From Syngnathus acus (Eukaryota; Chordata; Actinopteri; Syngnathiformes; Syngnathidae), in assembly GCF_901709675.1 (NCBI RefSeq), contig NC_051087.1:2622001-2686000 (forward strand): a stretch of DNA of 64,000 nucleotides. The letters are read 5' to 3'. Positions 28,140 through 36,829 of the stretch are shown one piece after another. Both the position numbers and the translations under genes were made by a program. Under the pieces are notes generated by a model. That model was not told where the DNA came from, ran no database searches, and saw only the letters and a list, made by a program, of their open reading frames with translations. Each line of letters opens with the position of its first letter. Positions within the stretch are counted from its first letter, which is position 1.

Positions 28140-28420
28140 CCAGCTCGCTCATGCTCATATTTGCCATAGTTTGCTCATGCATCAGCATCTGGCCAGCGTA
28201 CAATGTGTGCACTAGATATTTGTCCATCAGCTTCTTTATCTGCTCTGTGCTGTCTCATTAAAATATGAATTGACATCTGTGAGAGGTCAACAGCAGCGTG
28301 TCTTTCTGCTATTGTCAGATGATAGGTATGACAGGTGTGCTTTGTTATGCCAGTAAAGGCATCGCGCTTTGTTAGGTGTAAACTATTTGGATGCGTCTTT
28401 TCGCTTAGCAAACAAAAGAA
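28140..28420. promoter_or_regulatory. Candidate conserved noncoding element near foxe1
   Basis: A complex, repeat-free stretch within simple-sequence surroundings. It contains TGACAGG (TALE homeodomain type), GTCAGATGA, TTATGCCAGTAAAGGC and repeated TTTGCxxxA motifs. No reading frame with family features. Proposed from texture only. Confidence 0.25.
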
Positions 28421-30085
28421 ATAAGAAAATTATTTTATTGTACTTAGAATTTTTTCAAAAATAATTTTTGATGCAAATTGCAGTAAAGTGACAAACATAG
28501 CAATATAATAATAAAAAATACAACTTTATTAATTTAGCATGCACTGGATTTTATTAAAAAATTAAAAATAAAATATGGAAAAAATACTACAATAATTATA
28601 CATACGTATTATATATATATCATGAAATGAAAACCTTAAAAAAAAATCTTTTTTCCCTTTTATTATTTTTTTAAATTCATTGTTTTGAGTCTGATAATAC
28701 TAGTAACCTGTTGAGGCTGTCAATTTATAATGCATGTAAAATGAATCTAAAATGCTAATCATGAAAACATTGGTTGGCCGTGCATGCTGCAAAGGCCACA
28801 TCATTGCACCAAGGGATGATTGCGGACAAGCCTGGGCCAGCCCTCGGCTCCAGTTTACAATGATCTTTGGCATTTGTCAACGTGATGAGGTCTTCTTCAT
28901 GGCGAGCTCTTGCTTTCGTTGGCCCTCGCTGTCCGTCACGAGACGCAAATGGCGGCTTCATGGTGGGGTGGGGCCGTTTTGTGTGCCGTGCTGCTCTTTT
29001 GACTTTGGCCAGACGAGAAATGCTCTCCGAGCAAACAAATGCAAACAAATGAGACATTTGAATGTCAACACTTGCATTTGGACAGTGTGACGGACAGACG
29101 CACTCGCAGGTGCCGCAATGCTTGACTGACAGCGGAGCATACGTGCGTATGTGTGCACGTGTATATGAGTGTGTGTGTTTGTGTATGTGTGTGTATATCA
29201 TTATATATAGTTAATATGAGTGAATTTATGACTTGCAAATGTTGCACTTTAATCTGAAGCGCATGTGCGAGCGTGTGTGTGTTTGCATTAGCAGCTGCAA
29301 GGTCTTGTTGCAGATGCAAAGTCCGACGGTTGACTTGTTCCCATCCCAGGCCGGTTTACATAACTGAAGAACACACACAGTCGGTCGGCCCTGAATTCAC
29401 TTCATGATTCCTTAACTCCAACCTAAAAAAATGGAATACAATAATATCACAACAGTGAAAGTGACCAATGTATTCTTTTTCGTGCAGTGATGTTTTTCTA
29501 CATTAACTTTGTCATGCTGATGCCTCTCAAAGGTTTATCAGGTCGACAATCGCATTCTCCCTGTCGGTTGCAGTTCAGGTTTTTCTTCGAATGACTCACA
29601 GGGCCTTTTGACTTACCCGAAGCTCATCGCCGTGACTTTCACGCCTGATTGCAAATCTCACTGCAACTGTGTCAGCCTAACACTTGAAAATGCAACACAA
29701 CAAATATTTTTAACTTAATCGAAGTTAGCACAAAGGTTTGACGACTAAAAAGCAACCCTTCACTCCTCAGCTCTTGTGAACATATGCTAAGTGCTGCTTT
29801 CGATGTAACCGTCGCTTTTGTGGCGGCTTTTGTGTTCCCTTACAGCTTTCAGCGCCGCCTAAATCCTCCAACTGGCGAGCAGGAAGACGCAGGCACTCAG
29901 GCGGCTTCCGCCCAGATCCTCCATCCGCACACTCGTGTTTTCTCAGCTGTCATACTCCTCGAGAGCACTTGCGGAAAGGACCTCGGCTCAGCTCGACACG
30001 CATTGTGACGACTTGATGTTCAGGCTCTTCAGTTATGTGAGGAGATTTTCATTTCCTGTAGAAGTACTGTAGGAAATGAATGGCT

Positions 30086-30216
30086 CTCCATCCATCCATC
30101 CATCCATCCATCCTTCATCCATTCATCCATCCATCCATCCATCCATCCATCATCATCCATCCATCCTTCATCCATTCATCCATCCTTCATCCATCCTTCA
30201 TCCATTCATCCATCCA
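30086..30216 (+). repeat. CCAT tetranucleotide microsatellite
   Basis: Long run of CATC units with CTTCATCCATTCATC interruptions arranged in a higher-order pattern. Confidence 0.95.
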
Positions 30217-31200
30217 AATCTTACATTTTTGAGCGATGGTTCCATTCAGGCCGGCTTGGTCGGCGGCCAGCCGAGCGGCGGGATGGCAACGAGATCGGTA
30301 TGCGCTTCCTTTGCGGTGCCACCTGTGTGTCTTTTACCAAAGGGATTTGTACCTCCTCAATCACTGACACGGGCGGATTATGTGTACTTAGGTCAAAAAG
30401 CCAAAGGCAAGCCGCGTCTTGTGCGTGCCAGCAGTCAGTCAGCCACTCCGACAGGCGAGCGTATCATATGAGACAATTTTCCATCTGTACTCTTCTGTTT
30501 AATAAAACGCTTGTGTCGCTTCGTTAAGTGGTTCTCACTTTTTCTATCTATTATGACCAATTTTCAAAATGTTTAAAGTCTGCTTCATGTTCAATCCATA
30601 GTAAATAACGACCAGCTTCAGCCCACCCGAGTGTCCGTGTCGACTTTTTTTTACGTCCGTCAGCCACTGAGACAAGACGTTAATTGACTTGTGACCGAGG
30701 ACCATTGAGTGTGCACCTTTGCCGTTACGGGACTTGGGCCGCGCCGCTACGCTCCTAAACTTGGAGCTTAGAGGCGCCGTCATGCGTGGAGAGGCACGGC
30801 CTGCACAATGGGCCTGGCGCTGGGTGCGCCCGTCTCCGGGATTAATGCAGGTGAAAGGATCCACAAGCAGACAGGTTCCACCAGCCTGCGTGGATCCTCT
30901 CTCGCTCAAAGCGACTTGTTTGTAGATTTGTAGAAAATATGTGGAGAGTTGCTTTGGAGGAAACAAGTGCTATTTCAGAAAAAAAAATCCTCATTGTTTT
31001 TGTGTGTTTGATTGTTTACCGTGTGCTACTTTATTAATACAAAAGAGGCATGGGGGGGAATGATTTAAATAAAATTGGGCGGACATTTTTCTCATATAAG
31101 GACCCCCTGATTGAACAGTAAGTCAGCCATTTTGTTTTGAAATGGAACTCCATGGGTCGCATTTGGACAAATTCTGACTGGGAAATTCAACCATGTCGAG
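30217..31200. other. Unassigned spacer
   Basis: No gene recognised. Several short open frames run over 30240-30930 without family features. Confidence 0.4.
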
Positions 31201-31203
31201 ATG

Positions 31204-31480
31204 TGATGTGCATTACAGTTCATTTAAGTGAACTGAATCTTTACAATCAGTTCTCTCAAAAGATTCGTTCAAACGAATCGTTCAGCATACGCACACACAG
31301 CACAGAGCAGGCAATAAAAAGTGCAGTGGGACACCATGGAAAAATATTTAACAGGGTTGAAAAGAACGGCGGAGAGAGACAGTTCATATGACTTCAACCA
31401 GTAGGTGTCGGTAATGCGCATTGAAGCTGGTGCCACCTCGTCGTAAAACAAAACGAAGAAGAAAATGACATAACTTCCCG
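31204..31480 (+). repeat. Left copy of a dispersed repeat pair (blocks A and B)
   Basis: Block A (31204-31286) contains the palindrome GATTCGTTCAAACGAATC. Block B (31382-31480) includes CCAGTAGGTGTCGGTAATGC and ends in AACTTCCCG. Both recur in reverse orientation at 36505-36727. Likely a nonautonomous DNA transposon family. Confidence 0.7.
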
Positions 31481-31704
31481 ATCTGTGAGTGAACGAGTGA
31501 TTTGCATTTCGAGTTCATCGCGAGAACGGATCAGTGAGGGAACGAATCGTGACTCTCAGTGAACAGTGCACTCAGTGAAACACCACTTCTTTTATGCACG
31601 TTTTCTCCAAGCTAACGGCTAACCATATTTCAGGAAGGGATGCGCCGGCCGTTATGCAACAATATGTTTCTCTAAGGGTAATCTTGATTTTTCAACACTT
31701 TTTA

Positions 31705-31795
31705 AGTGACGTGTATGCATATTATATATAAATATTGTTATCTAATATATCTACTGCAATTTCACATTAGATTGCTGGTTTGAAATGTACTTTTA
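31705..31795 (+). repeat. Left member of an A/T-rich inverted repeat
   Basis: TACTGCAATTTCACATTAGA and its flanks match in reverse complement to 35703-35793. The pair brackets the minisatellite and satellite array. Confidence 0.75.
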
Positions 31796-32354
31796 TTATT
31801 ATTTTATTATTTTAATAAACATTTATATAAAATCTTGTCTGGTGTTTTATTTATTGTTTTTATATTCTTTTATATTATTTTAACATTTGGTTTACTGCTT
31901 TATATGTTTTACGTTGTTATATGAGTTGGTGTCCCCTTAAATAACAAATGTCGGCATAACGGGTTTTTTCCAACCTTTTATTCAACACAAACACATTCGG
32001 TATATTAACGCCATCAACTACAACCCAACAAATACAAAATTAAAACATCAATGTCGACATAGTGGGCTGGACTGGGAGATTTTTTTCAGGCCAGGAGTCA
32101 GTAGCCTTACCCTCAAGTGTCTGTTCACCCCCACACTTAAATACATTGCACAAGGTCCAGCTCAGTGGCCGAGTAGTAGAGTGTCTACCCTGAGACTGGA
32201 AGATTGTGGTTTCAAAACCCTGGCCTGGCCAGTTGAGTGTATGCCTATTGTTGGGTCTTTACCTTTTTACAAGCAAAACGCATTTGTGCGCACACACATG
32301 CACACAATCATTCTTTGGGTTTTGTTGTGGGCGGTCACAGATATCACAGATATC

Positions 32355-32420
32355 TGAGAGAGAGAGAGTCAGAGAGAGAAAGAGAGTCAGAGAGAAAGAG
32401 AGTCAGAGAGCGAGAGAGAT
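32355..32420 (+). repeat. GA-rich microsatellite
   Basis: Repeats of AGAGAGAGAGTC and AGAGAAAGAGAGTC, immediately left of the telomere-like minisatellite. Confidence 0.9.
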
Positions 32421-32435
32421 TGGAACGCGGCCCGA

Positions 32436-32597
32436 GAGTTAGGGTTTCAAAGTAGGGTTTAAAGCTAGAGGTAGGGCTTCAAAGTACCGTTTCATGCTAG
32501 GGTTAGGGCTTCAAAGTAGGCTTTCATACTAGGGTTAGGCTTTCAAAGTAGGATTTCATACTCGAGTTAGGCTTTGAAAGTGGGGTTTAAAGCACAG
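32436..32597 (+). repeat. TTAGGG-like degenerate minisatellite, left block
   Basis: Units of the form GGTTAGGGCTTCAAAGTAGG followed by TTTCATACTA, repeated with changes. The same order of variant units recurs in direct orientation at about 35543-35702, on the other side of the hairpin array. Confidence 0.8.
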
Positions 32598-32603
32598 ATG
32601 TCG

Positions 32604-35480
32604 GACTCCAGTCCTCTGGGCCGCGTTCCAACATGTTGTCCAAGATTCCCTCGTTAAGTGCACCTGCGTGAAAAGTTTTAGCTACTTTCACGTTCTGCAG
32701 GAGCTAAAACTTTTCACGCAGGTGCGCTTAACGAGGGACTCACACGGACACTCCATTAGGTACATCGCCATTTTCAAGTGTACCTAATAACAGGCCACTT
32801 TATTAGGGAAATATCATGGTCAAAGGTCACAGGTGTCAAGCTCTAGTCCTCAGGGCCGCATTCCAACATGTTTTCCAAGACTCCCTTGTTAAGTGCACCC
32901 TAATAAAGTGGCCTGTTATTAGGTACACTTGAAAATGGCGGTGTACCTAATGGAGTGTCCGTGTGATTCCCTCGTTAAGTGCACCTGCGTGAAAAGTTTT
33001 AGCTACTTTCACGTTCTGCAGGAGCTAAAACTTTTCACGCAGGTGCGCTTAACGAGGGACTCACACGGACACTCCATTAGGTACACTGCCATTTTCAAGT
33101 GTACCTAATAACAGACCACTTTATTAGGGAAATGTCATGGTCAAAGGTCGCAGGTGTCAAGCTCTAGTCCTCAGGGCCGCATTCCAACATGTTTTCCAAG
33201 ACTCCCTTAAGTGCACCCTAATAAAGTGGCCTATTAGGTACACTTGAAAATGGCGGTGTACCTAATGGAGTGTCCGTGTGATTCCCTCGTTAAGCGCACC
33301 TGCGTGAAAAGTTTTAGCTACTTTCACGTTCTGCAGGAGCTAAAACTTTTCACGCAGGTGCGCTTAACGAGGGACTCACACGGACACTCCATTAGGTACA
33401 CCGCCATTTTCAAGTGTACCTAATAACAGGCCACTTTATTAGGGAAATATTATGGTCAAAGGTCACAGGTGTTAAGCTCAAGTCCTCAGGGCCGCATTCC
33501 AACATGTTTTCCAAGACTCCCTTGTTAAGTGCACCCTAATAAAGTGGCCTGTTATTAGGTACACTTGAAAATGGCGGTGTAACTAATGGAGTGTCCGTGT
33601 GAGTCCCTCGTTAAGCGCACCTGCGTGAAAAGTTTTAGCTCCTGCAGAACGTGAAAGTAGCTAAAACTTTTCACGCAGGTGCGCTTAACGAGGGAATCAC
33701 ACGGACACTCCATTAGGTACACCGCCATTTTCAAGTGTACCTAATAACAGGCCACTTTATTAGGGAAATATCATGGTCAAAGGTCACAGGTGTAAAGCTC
33801 TAGTCCTCAGGGCCGCATTCCAACATGTTTTCCAAGACTCCCTTGTTAAGTGCACCCTAATAAAGTGGCCTATTATTAGGTACACTTGAAAATGGCGGTG
33901 TACCTAATGGAGTGTCCGTGTGATTCCCTCGTTAAGTGCACCTGCGTGAAAAGTTTTAGCTACTTTCACGTTCTGCAGGAGCTAAAACTTTTCACGCAGG
34001 TGCGCTTAACGAGGGACTCACACGGACACTCCATTAGGTACACCGCCATTTTCAAGTGTACCTAATAACAGGCCACTTTATTAGGGAAATATCATGGTCA
34101 AAGGTCACAGGTGTCAAGCTCTAGTCCTCAGGGCCGCATTCCAACATGTTTTCCAAGACTCCCTTGTTAAGTGCACCCTAATAAAGTGGCCTGTTATTAG
34201 GTACACTTGAAAATGGCGGTGTACCTAATGGAGTGTCCGTGTGATTCCCTCGTTAAGCGCACCTGCGTGAAAAGTTTTAGCTACTTTCACGTTCTGCAGG
34301 AGCTAAAACTTTTCACGCAGGTGCGCTTAACGAGGGACTCACACGGACACTCCATTAGGTACACCGCCATTTTCAAGTGTACCTAATAACAGGCCACTTT
34401 ATTAGGGAAATATCATGGTCAAAGGTCACAGGTGTCAAGCTCTAGTCCTCAGGGCCGCATTCCAACATGTTTTCCAAGACTCCCTTGTTAAGTGCACCCT
34501 AATAAAGTGGCCTGTTATTAGGTACACTTGAAAATGGCGGTGTACCTAATGGAGTGTCCGTGTGATTCCCTCGTTAAGTGCACCTGCGTGAAAAGTTTTA
34601 GCTACTTTCACGTTCTGCAGGAGCTAAAACTTTTCACGCAGGTGCGCTTAACGAGGGACTCACACGGACACTCCATTAGGTACACCGCCATTTTCAAGTG
34701 TACCTAATAACAGGCCACTTTATTAGGGAAATATCATGGTCAAAGGTCACAGGTGTCAAGCTCTAGTCCTCAGGGCCGCATTCCAACATGTTTTCCAAGA
34801 CTCCCTTGTTAAGTGCACCCTAATAAAGTGGCCTGTTATTAGGTACACTTGAAAATGGCGGTGTACCTAATGGAGTGTCCGTGTGATTCCCTCGTTAAGT
34901 GCACCTGCGTGAAAAGTTTTAGCTACTTTCACGTTCTGCAGGAGCTAAAACTTTTCACGCAGGTGCGCTTAACGAGGGACTCACACGGACACTCCATTAG
35001 GTACACCGCCATTTTCAAGTGTACCTAATAACAGGCCACTTTATTAGGGAAATATCATGGTCAAAGGTCACAGGTGTCAAGCTCTAGTCCTCAGGGCCGC
35101 ATTCCAACATGTTTTCCAAGACTCCCTTGTTAAGTGCACCCTAATAAAGTGGCCTATTATTAGGTACACTTGAAAATGGCGGTGTACCTAATGGAGTGTC
35201 CGTGTGATTCCCTCGTTAAGTGCACCTGCGTGAAAAGTTTTAGCTACTTTCACGTTCTGCAGGAGCTAAAACTTTTCACGCAGGTGCGCTTAACGAGGGA
35301 CTCACACGGACACTCCATTAGGTACACCGCCATTTTCAAGTGTACCTAATAACAGGCCACTTTATTAGGGAAATATCATGGTCAAAGGTCACAGGTGTCA
35401 AGCTCTAGTCCTCAGGGCCGCATTCCAACATGTTTTCCAAGACTCCCTTGTTAAGTGCACCCTAATTAAGTGGTCTGTTA
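32604..35480 (+). repeat. Tandem array of nine hairpin-forming satellite units (about 321 bp each)
   Basis: Loop centres (CTGCAG) end at 32700, 33021, 33336, 33647, 33978, 34299, 34620, 34941 and 35262, a period of 321 with one 315-base unit and one displaced by an inversion. A complete unit, for example 32898-33129, is a 232-bp inverted repeat with arms of 107 bases, usually with only two mismatches, around an 18-base loop (ACTTTCACGTTCTGCAGG). It is followed by 89 bases of spacer containing GTGTCAAGCTCTAGTCCTCA, which resembles the end of a common fish MITE. The first unit lacks its outer left arm, apparently by recombination between similar CCCT(T/C)GTTAAGTGCACC motifs. No substantial open frame exists in the array. 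Confidence 0.95.
33601..33700 (+). repeat. Inverted hairpin in unit 4 of the array
   Basis: Here the loop reads CTCCTGCAGAACGTGAAAGT, the reverse complement of the loop in the other eight units. The arm markers are also swapped: GAGTCCC instead of GATTCCC on the left (33601), and GGGAATC instead of GGGACTC on the right (33692). The hairpin itself has therefore been flipped, over at least 96 bp. Confidence 0.9.
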
Positions 35481-35702
35481 GGGTTTCAAACTCGGGTTTA
35501 AAGCTAGGGTTTCATACCAGAGTTAGGCTTTCAAATTAGGGTTTAAAGCTAGGGGTAGGGCTTCAAAGTAGCGTTTCATGCTAGGGTTAGGGCTTCAAAG
35601 TAGGGTTTCATACTAGGGTTAGGGTTTCAAAGTAGAGTTTAAAACCAGGGTTAGTGTTTCAAAGTAGGATTTCCTACTCGAGTTAGACTTTCAAAGTAGG
35701 GT
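35477..35702 (+). repeat. TTAGGG-like degenerate minisatellite, right block
   Basis: Direct counterpart of the left block: AAAGCTAGGGGTAGGGCTTC and following variants align with 32460 onward. A further short patch of the same sequence lies at 37226-37290. Confidence 0.8.
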
Positions 35703-35793
35703 AAAAGTAAATTTCAAATCAGCAATCTAATGTGAAATTGCAGTAGATGTATTGGATAACAATATTTATTAATATTTATGAAATACACTTGTC
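35703..35793 (-). repeat. Right member of the A/T-rich inverted repeat
   Basis: Reverse complement of 31705-31795 with a few differences. It begins exactly where the right minisatellite ends. Confidence 0.75.
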
Positions 35794-35850
35794 AATAAAC
35801 TTTGGAACACATTGGAACAAAAACAGATACATTTGAAATTTACAAGCTTG

Positions 35851-35856
35851 TTTATT
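35851..35856 (-). terminator. Polyadenylation signal of the candidate small gene
   Basis: AATAAA on the minus strand, about 40 bases after the TAA at 35894. It supports reading 35894-36046 as a real terminal exon. Confidence 0.3.
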
Positions 35857-35893
35857 GAATAAATCACATTTCCCAATAGACTACATTTTGCTG

Positions 35894-36046
35894 TTATTTC
35901 AAACTCAACATTTTGAGATGTCTCGGAATGCCACATGGAGGAAAATCTTTCCAATCACCATCCGGTGGTTGAGGATGCTCTTTTGCTGAACTTGACGTTG
36001 ATGACGCTTTTACAGGTGGAGCTTTTGGTTGACCGCATGCTGGCAT
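35894..36046 (-). CDS. Candidate terminal exon of a small unknown protein (50 codons)
   Basis: Not recognised. On the minus strand a good acceptor (TTTCTGTTTTCACAG) precedes an open frame starting MPACGQPKAPPVKASS, continuing through DWKDFPPCGIPRHLKMLSLK and ending in TAA, with AATAAA close behind. A donor at 36350-36351 ends an upstream segment GACATGCAG, whose ATG CAG would join in frame to give MQMPACG; another donor lies at 36478-36479. The peptide is rich in Pro, Ser and Lys and has no domain I know. It may be a genuine lineage-specific microprotein, the tail of a transposon-carried gene or a spliced noncoding RNA. It sits inside the repeat island, between the array and the inverted transposon-like blocks. 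Confidence 0.22.
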   Translation of the reverse strand: MPACGQPKAPPVKASSTSSSAKEHPQPPDGDWKDFPPCGIPRHLKMLSLK

Positions 36047-36237
36047 CTGTGAAAACAGAAAGGCTGGATCAGTTTATTTTTTAAAATCACTAACAATCAT
36101 AACAGTTTCAAAGATGGATCGGTAAAGGTTCTGTATATTCCGCCCTTGCAATAGCTGTGTCATTATAATAATAATAATACATATAATATTATTGATAACA
36201 TAATACCAAACAAGTTGTGAGTTCCAAATGTTCAATT

Positions 36238-36485
36238 TTTAAGTTGTTCCACACTGTTGATTAATTTATCATGAAAGTTAGCAAAACGAGGTTAGTTTGG
36301 TTAGCTTGCAGGACCTCACATGAGTGAGAGCCATCACCCAATAAATTTTACCTGCATGTCAGCGAACGTTTAAGTTGTTCCACACTATGTCGATTAATTC
36401 TCAGAAAGTTAGCAACACGAAATTACCTAGCACGACCTTCGCGGAGTGAGAGCGAGCGCTATCGCAAAATAAAGCTTACCTTTCG
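36238..36485 (-). repeat. Two diverged tandem copies of a roughly 125-bp segment
   Basis: 36238-36368 and 36369-36485 align from TTTAAGTTGTTCCACACT through GAAAGTTAGCAA and GTGAGAG to AATAAA. On the minus strand each copy carries a possible splice donor. Confidence 0.65.
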
Positions 36486-36504
36486 ACCAAAACGCGGACT
36501 TCGT

Positions 36505-36727
36505 CGAACGATTCGTTTGAACGAATCTTTTGAGTAAACTGATTCTAAAGACTCAGTTCACTGAAAAGAACTGGAATGCACATCGGTTAGTAAACAGGAA
36601 ATGCAAAATGACGACTCCTTCGTGAACGGGAAGTTACGTCATTTTCTTCTTCGTTTTGTTTTACGGCGAGGTGGCACCAGCTTCAATGCGCATTACTGAC
36701 ACCTACTGGTTGAAGTCATATGAACTG
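36505..36727 (-). repeat. Right copy of dispersed repeat blocks A and B
   Basis: Reverse-complement matches to 31204-31286 (36505-36592) and 31382-31480 (36627-36727). The block order shows that this is not a simple terminal inverted repeat. More GATTCG...GAACGAATC sequence continues to about 36810. Confidence 0.7.
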
Positions 36728-36829
36728 AAAAAAGAACGAATCACTTTAGGAAGTGATTTGTTCACTCTCGTTCACTGAAAAGATTCGGTCTTTTGAACGA
36801 ATCATTCACTCACCAGCCAACACTATCGC

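Larger units (their letters stand above)
25800..30080. other. Gene-free region upstream of foxe1
   Basis: No coding exon recognised. The DNA is A/T-rich with dinucleotide runs (GT-rich at about 29160-29280), a transposon fragment at 26699-26763 and a possible conserved noncoding block at 28140-28420. Open frames of 60-150 codons here lack family motifs. Confidence 0.5.

Noticed and set aside
28755-29319. Overlapping minus-strand frames rich in His and Thr
   Set aside because: Driven by GT/CA-rich sequence; no domain or exon borders.
30076-30471. 131-codon open frame beginning with a Ser/Ile/His/Pro repeat
   Set aside because: Starts in the CCAT microsatellite; the remainder shows no family similarity.
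32436-32597. True telomere
   Set aside because: TTAGGG units are degenerate and interspersed with other sequence, and single-copy genes lie on both sides.
32604-35480. CRISPR-like appearance of a regular repeat array
   Set aside because: Units are about 321 bp with no unique spacers, no cas genes and a eukaryotic context; it is a satellite.
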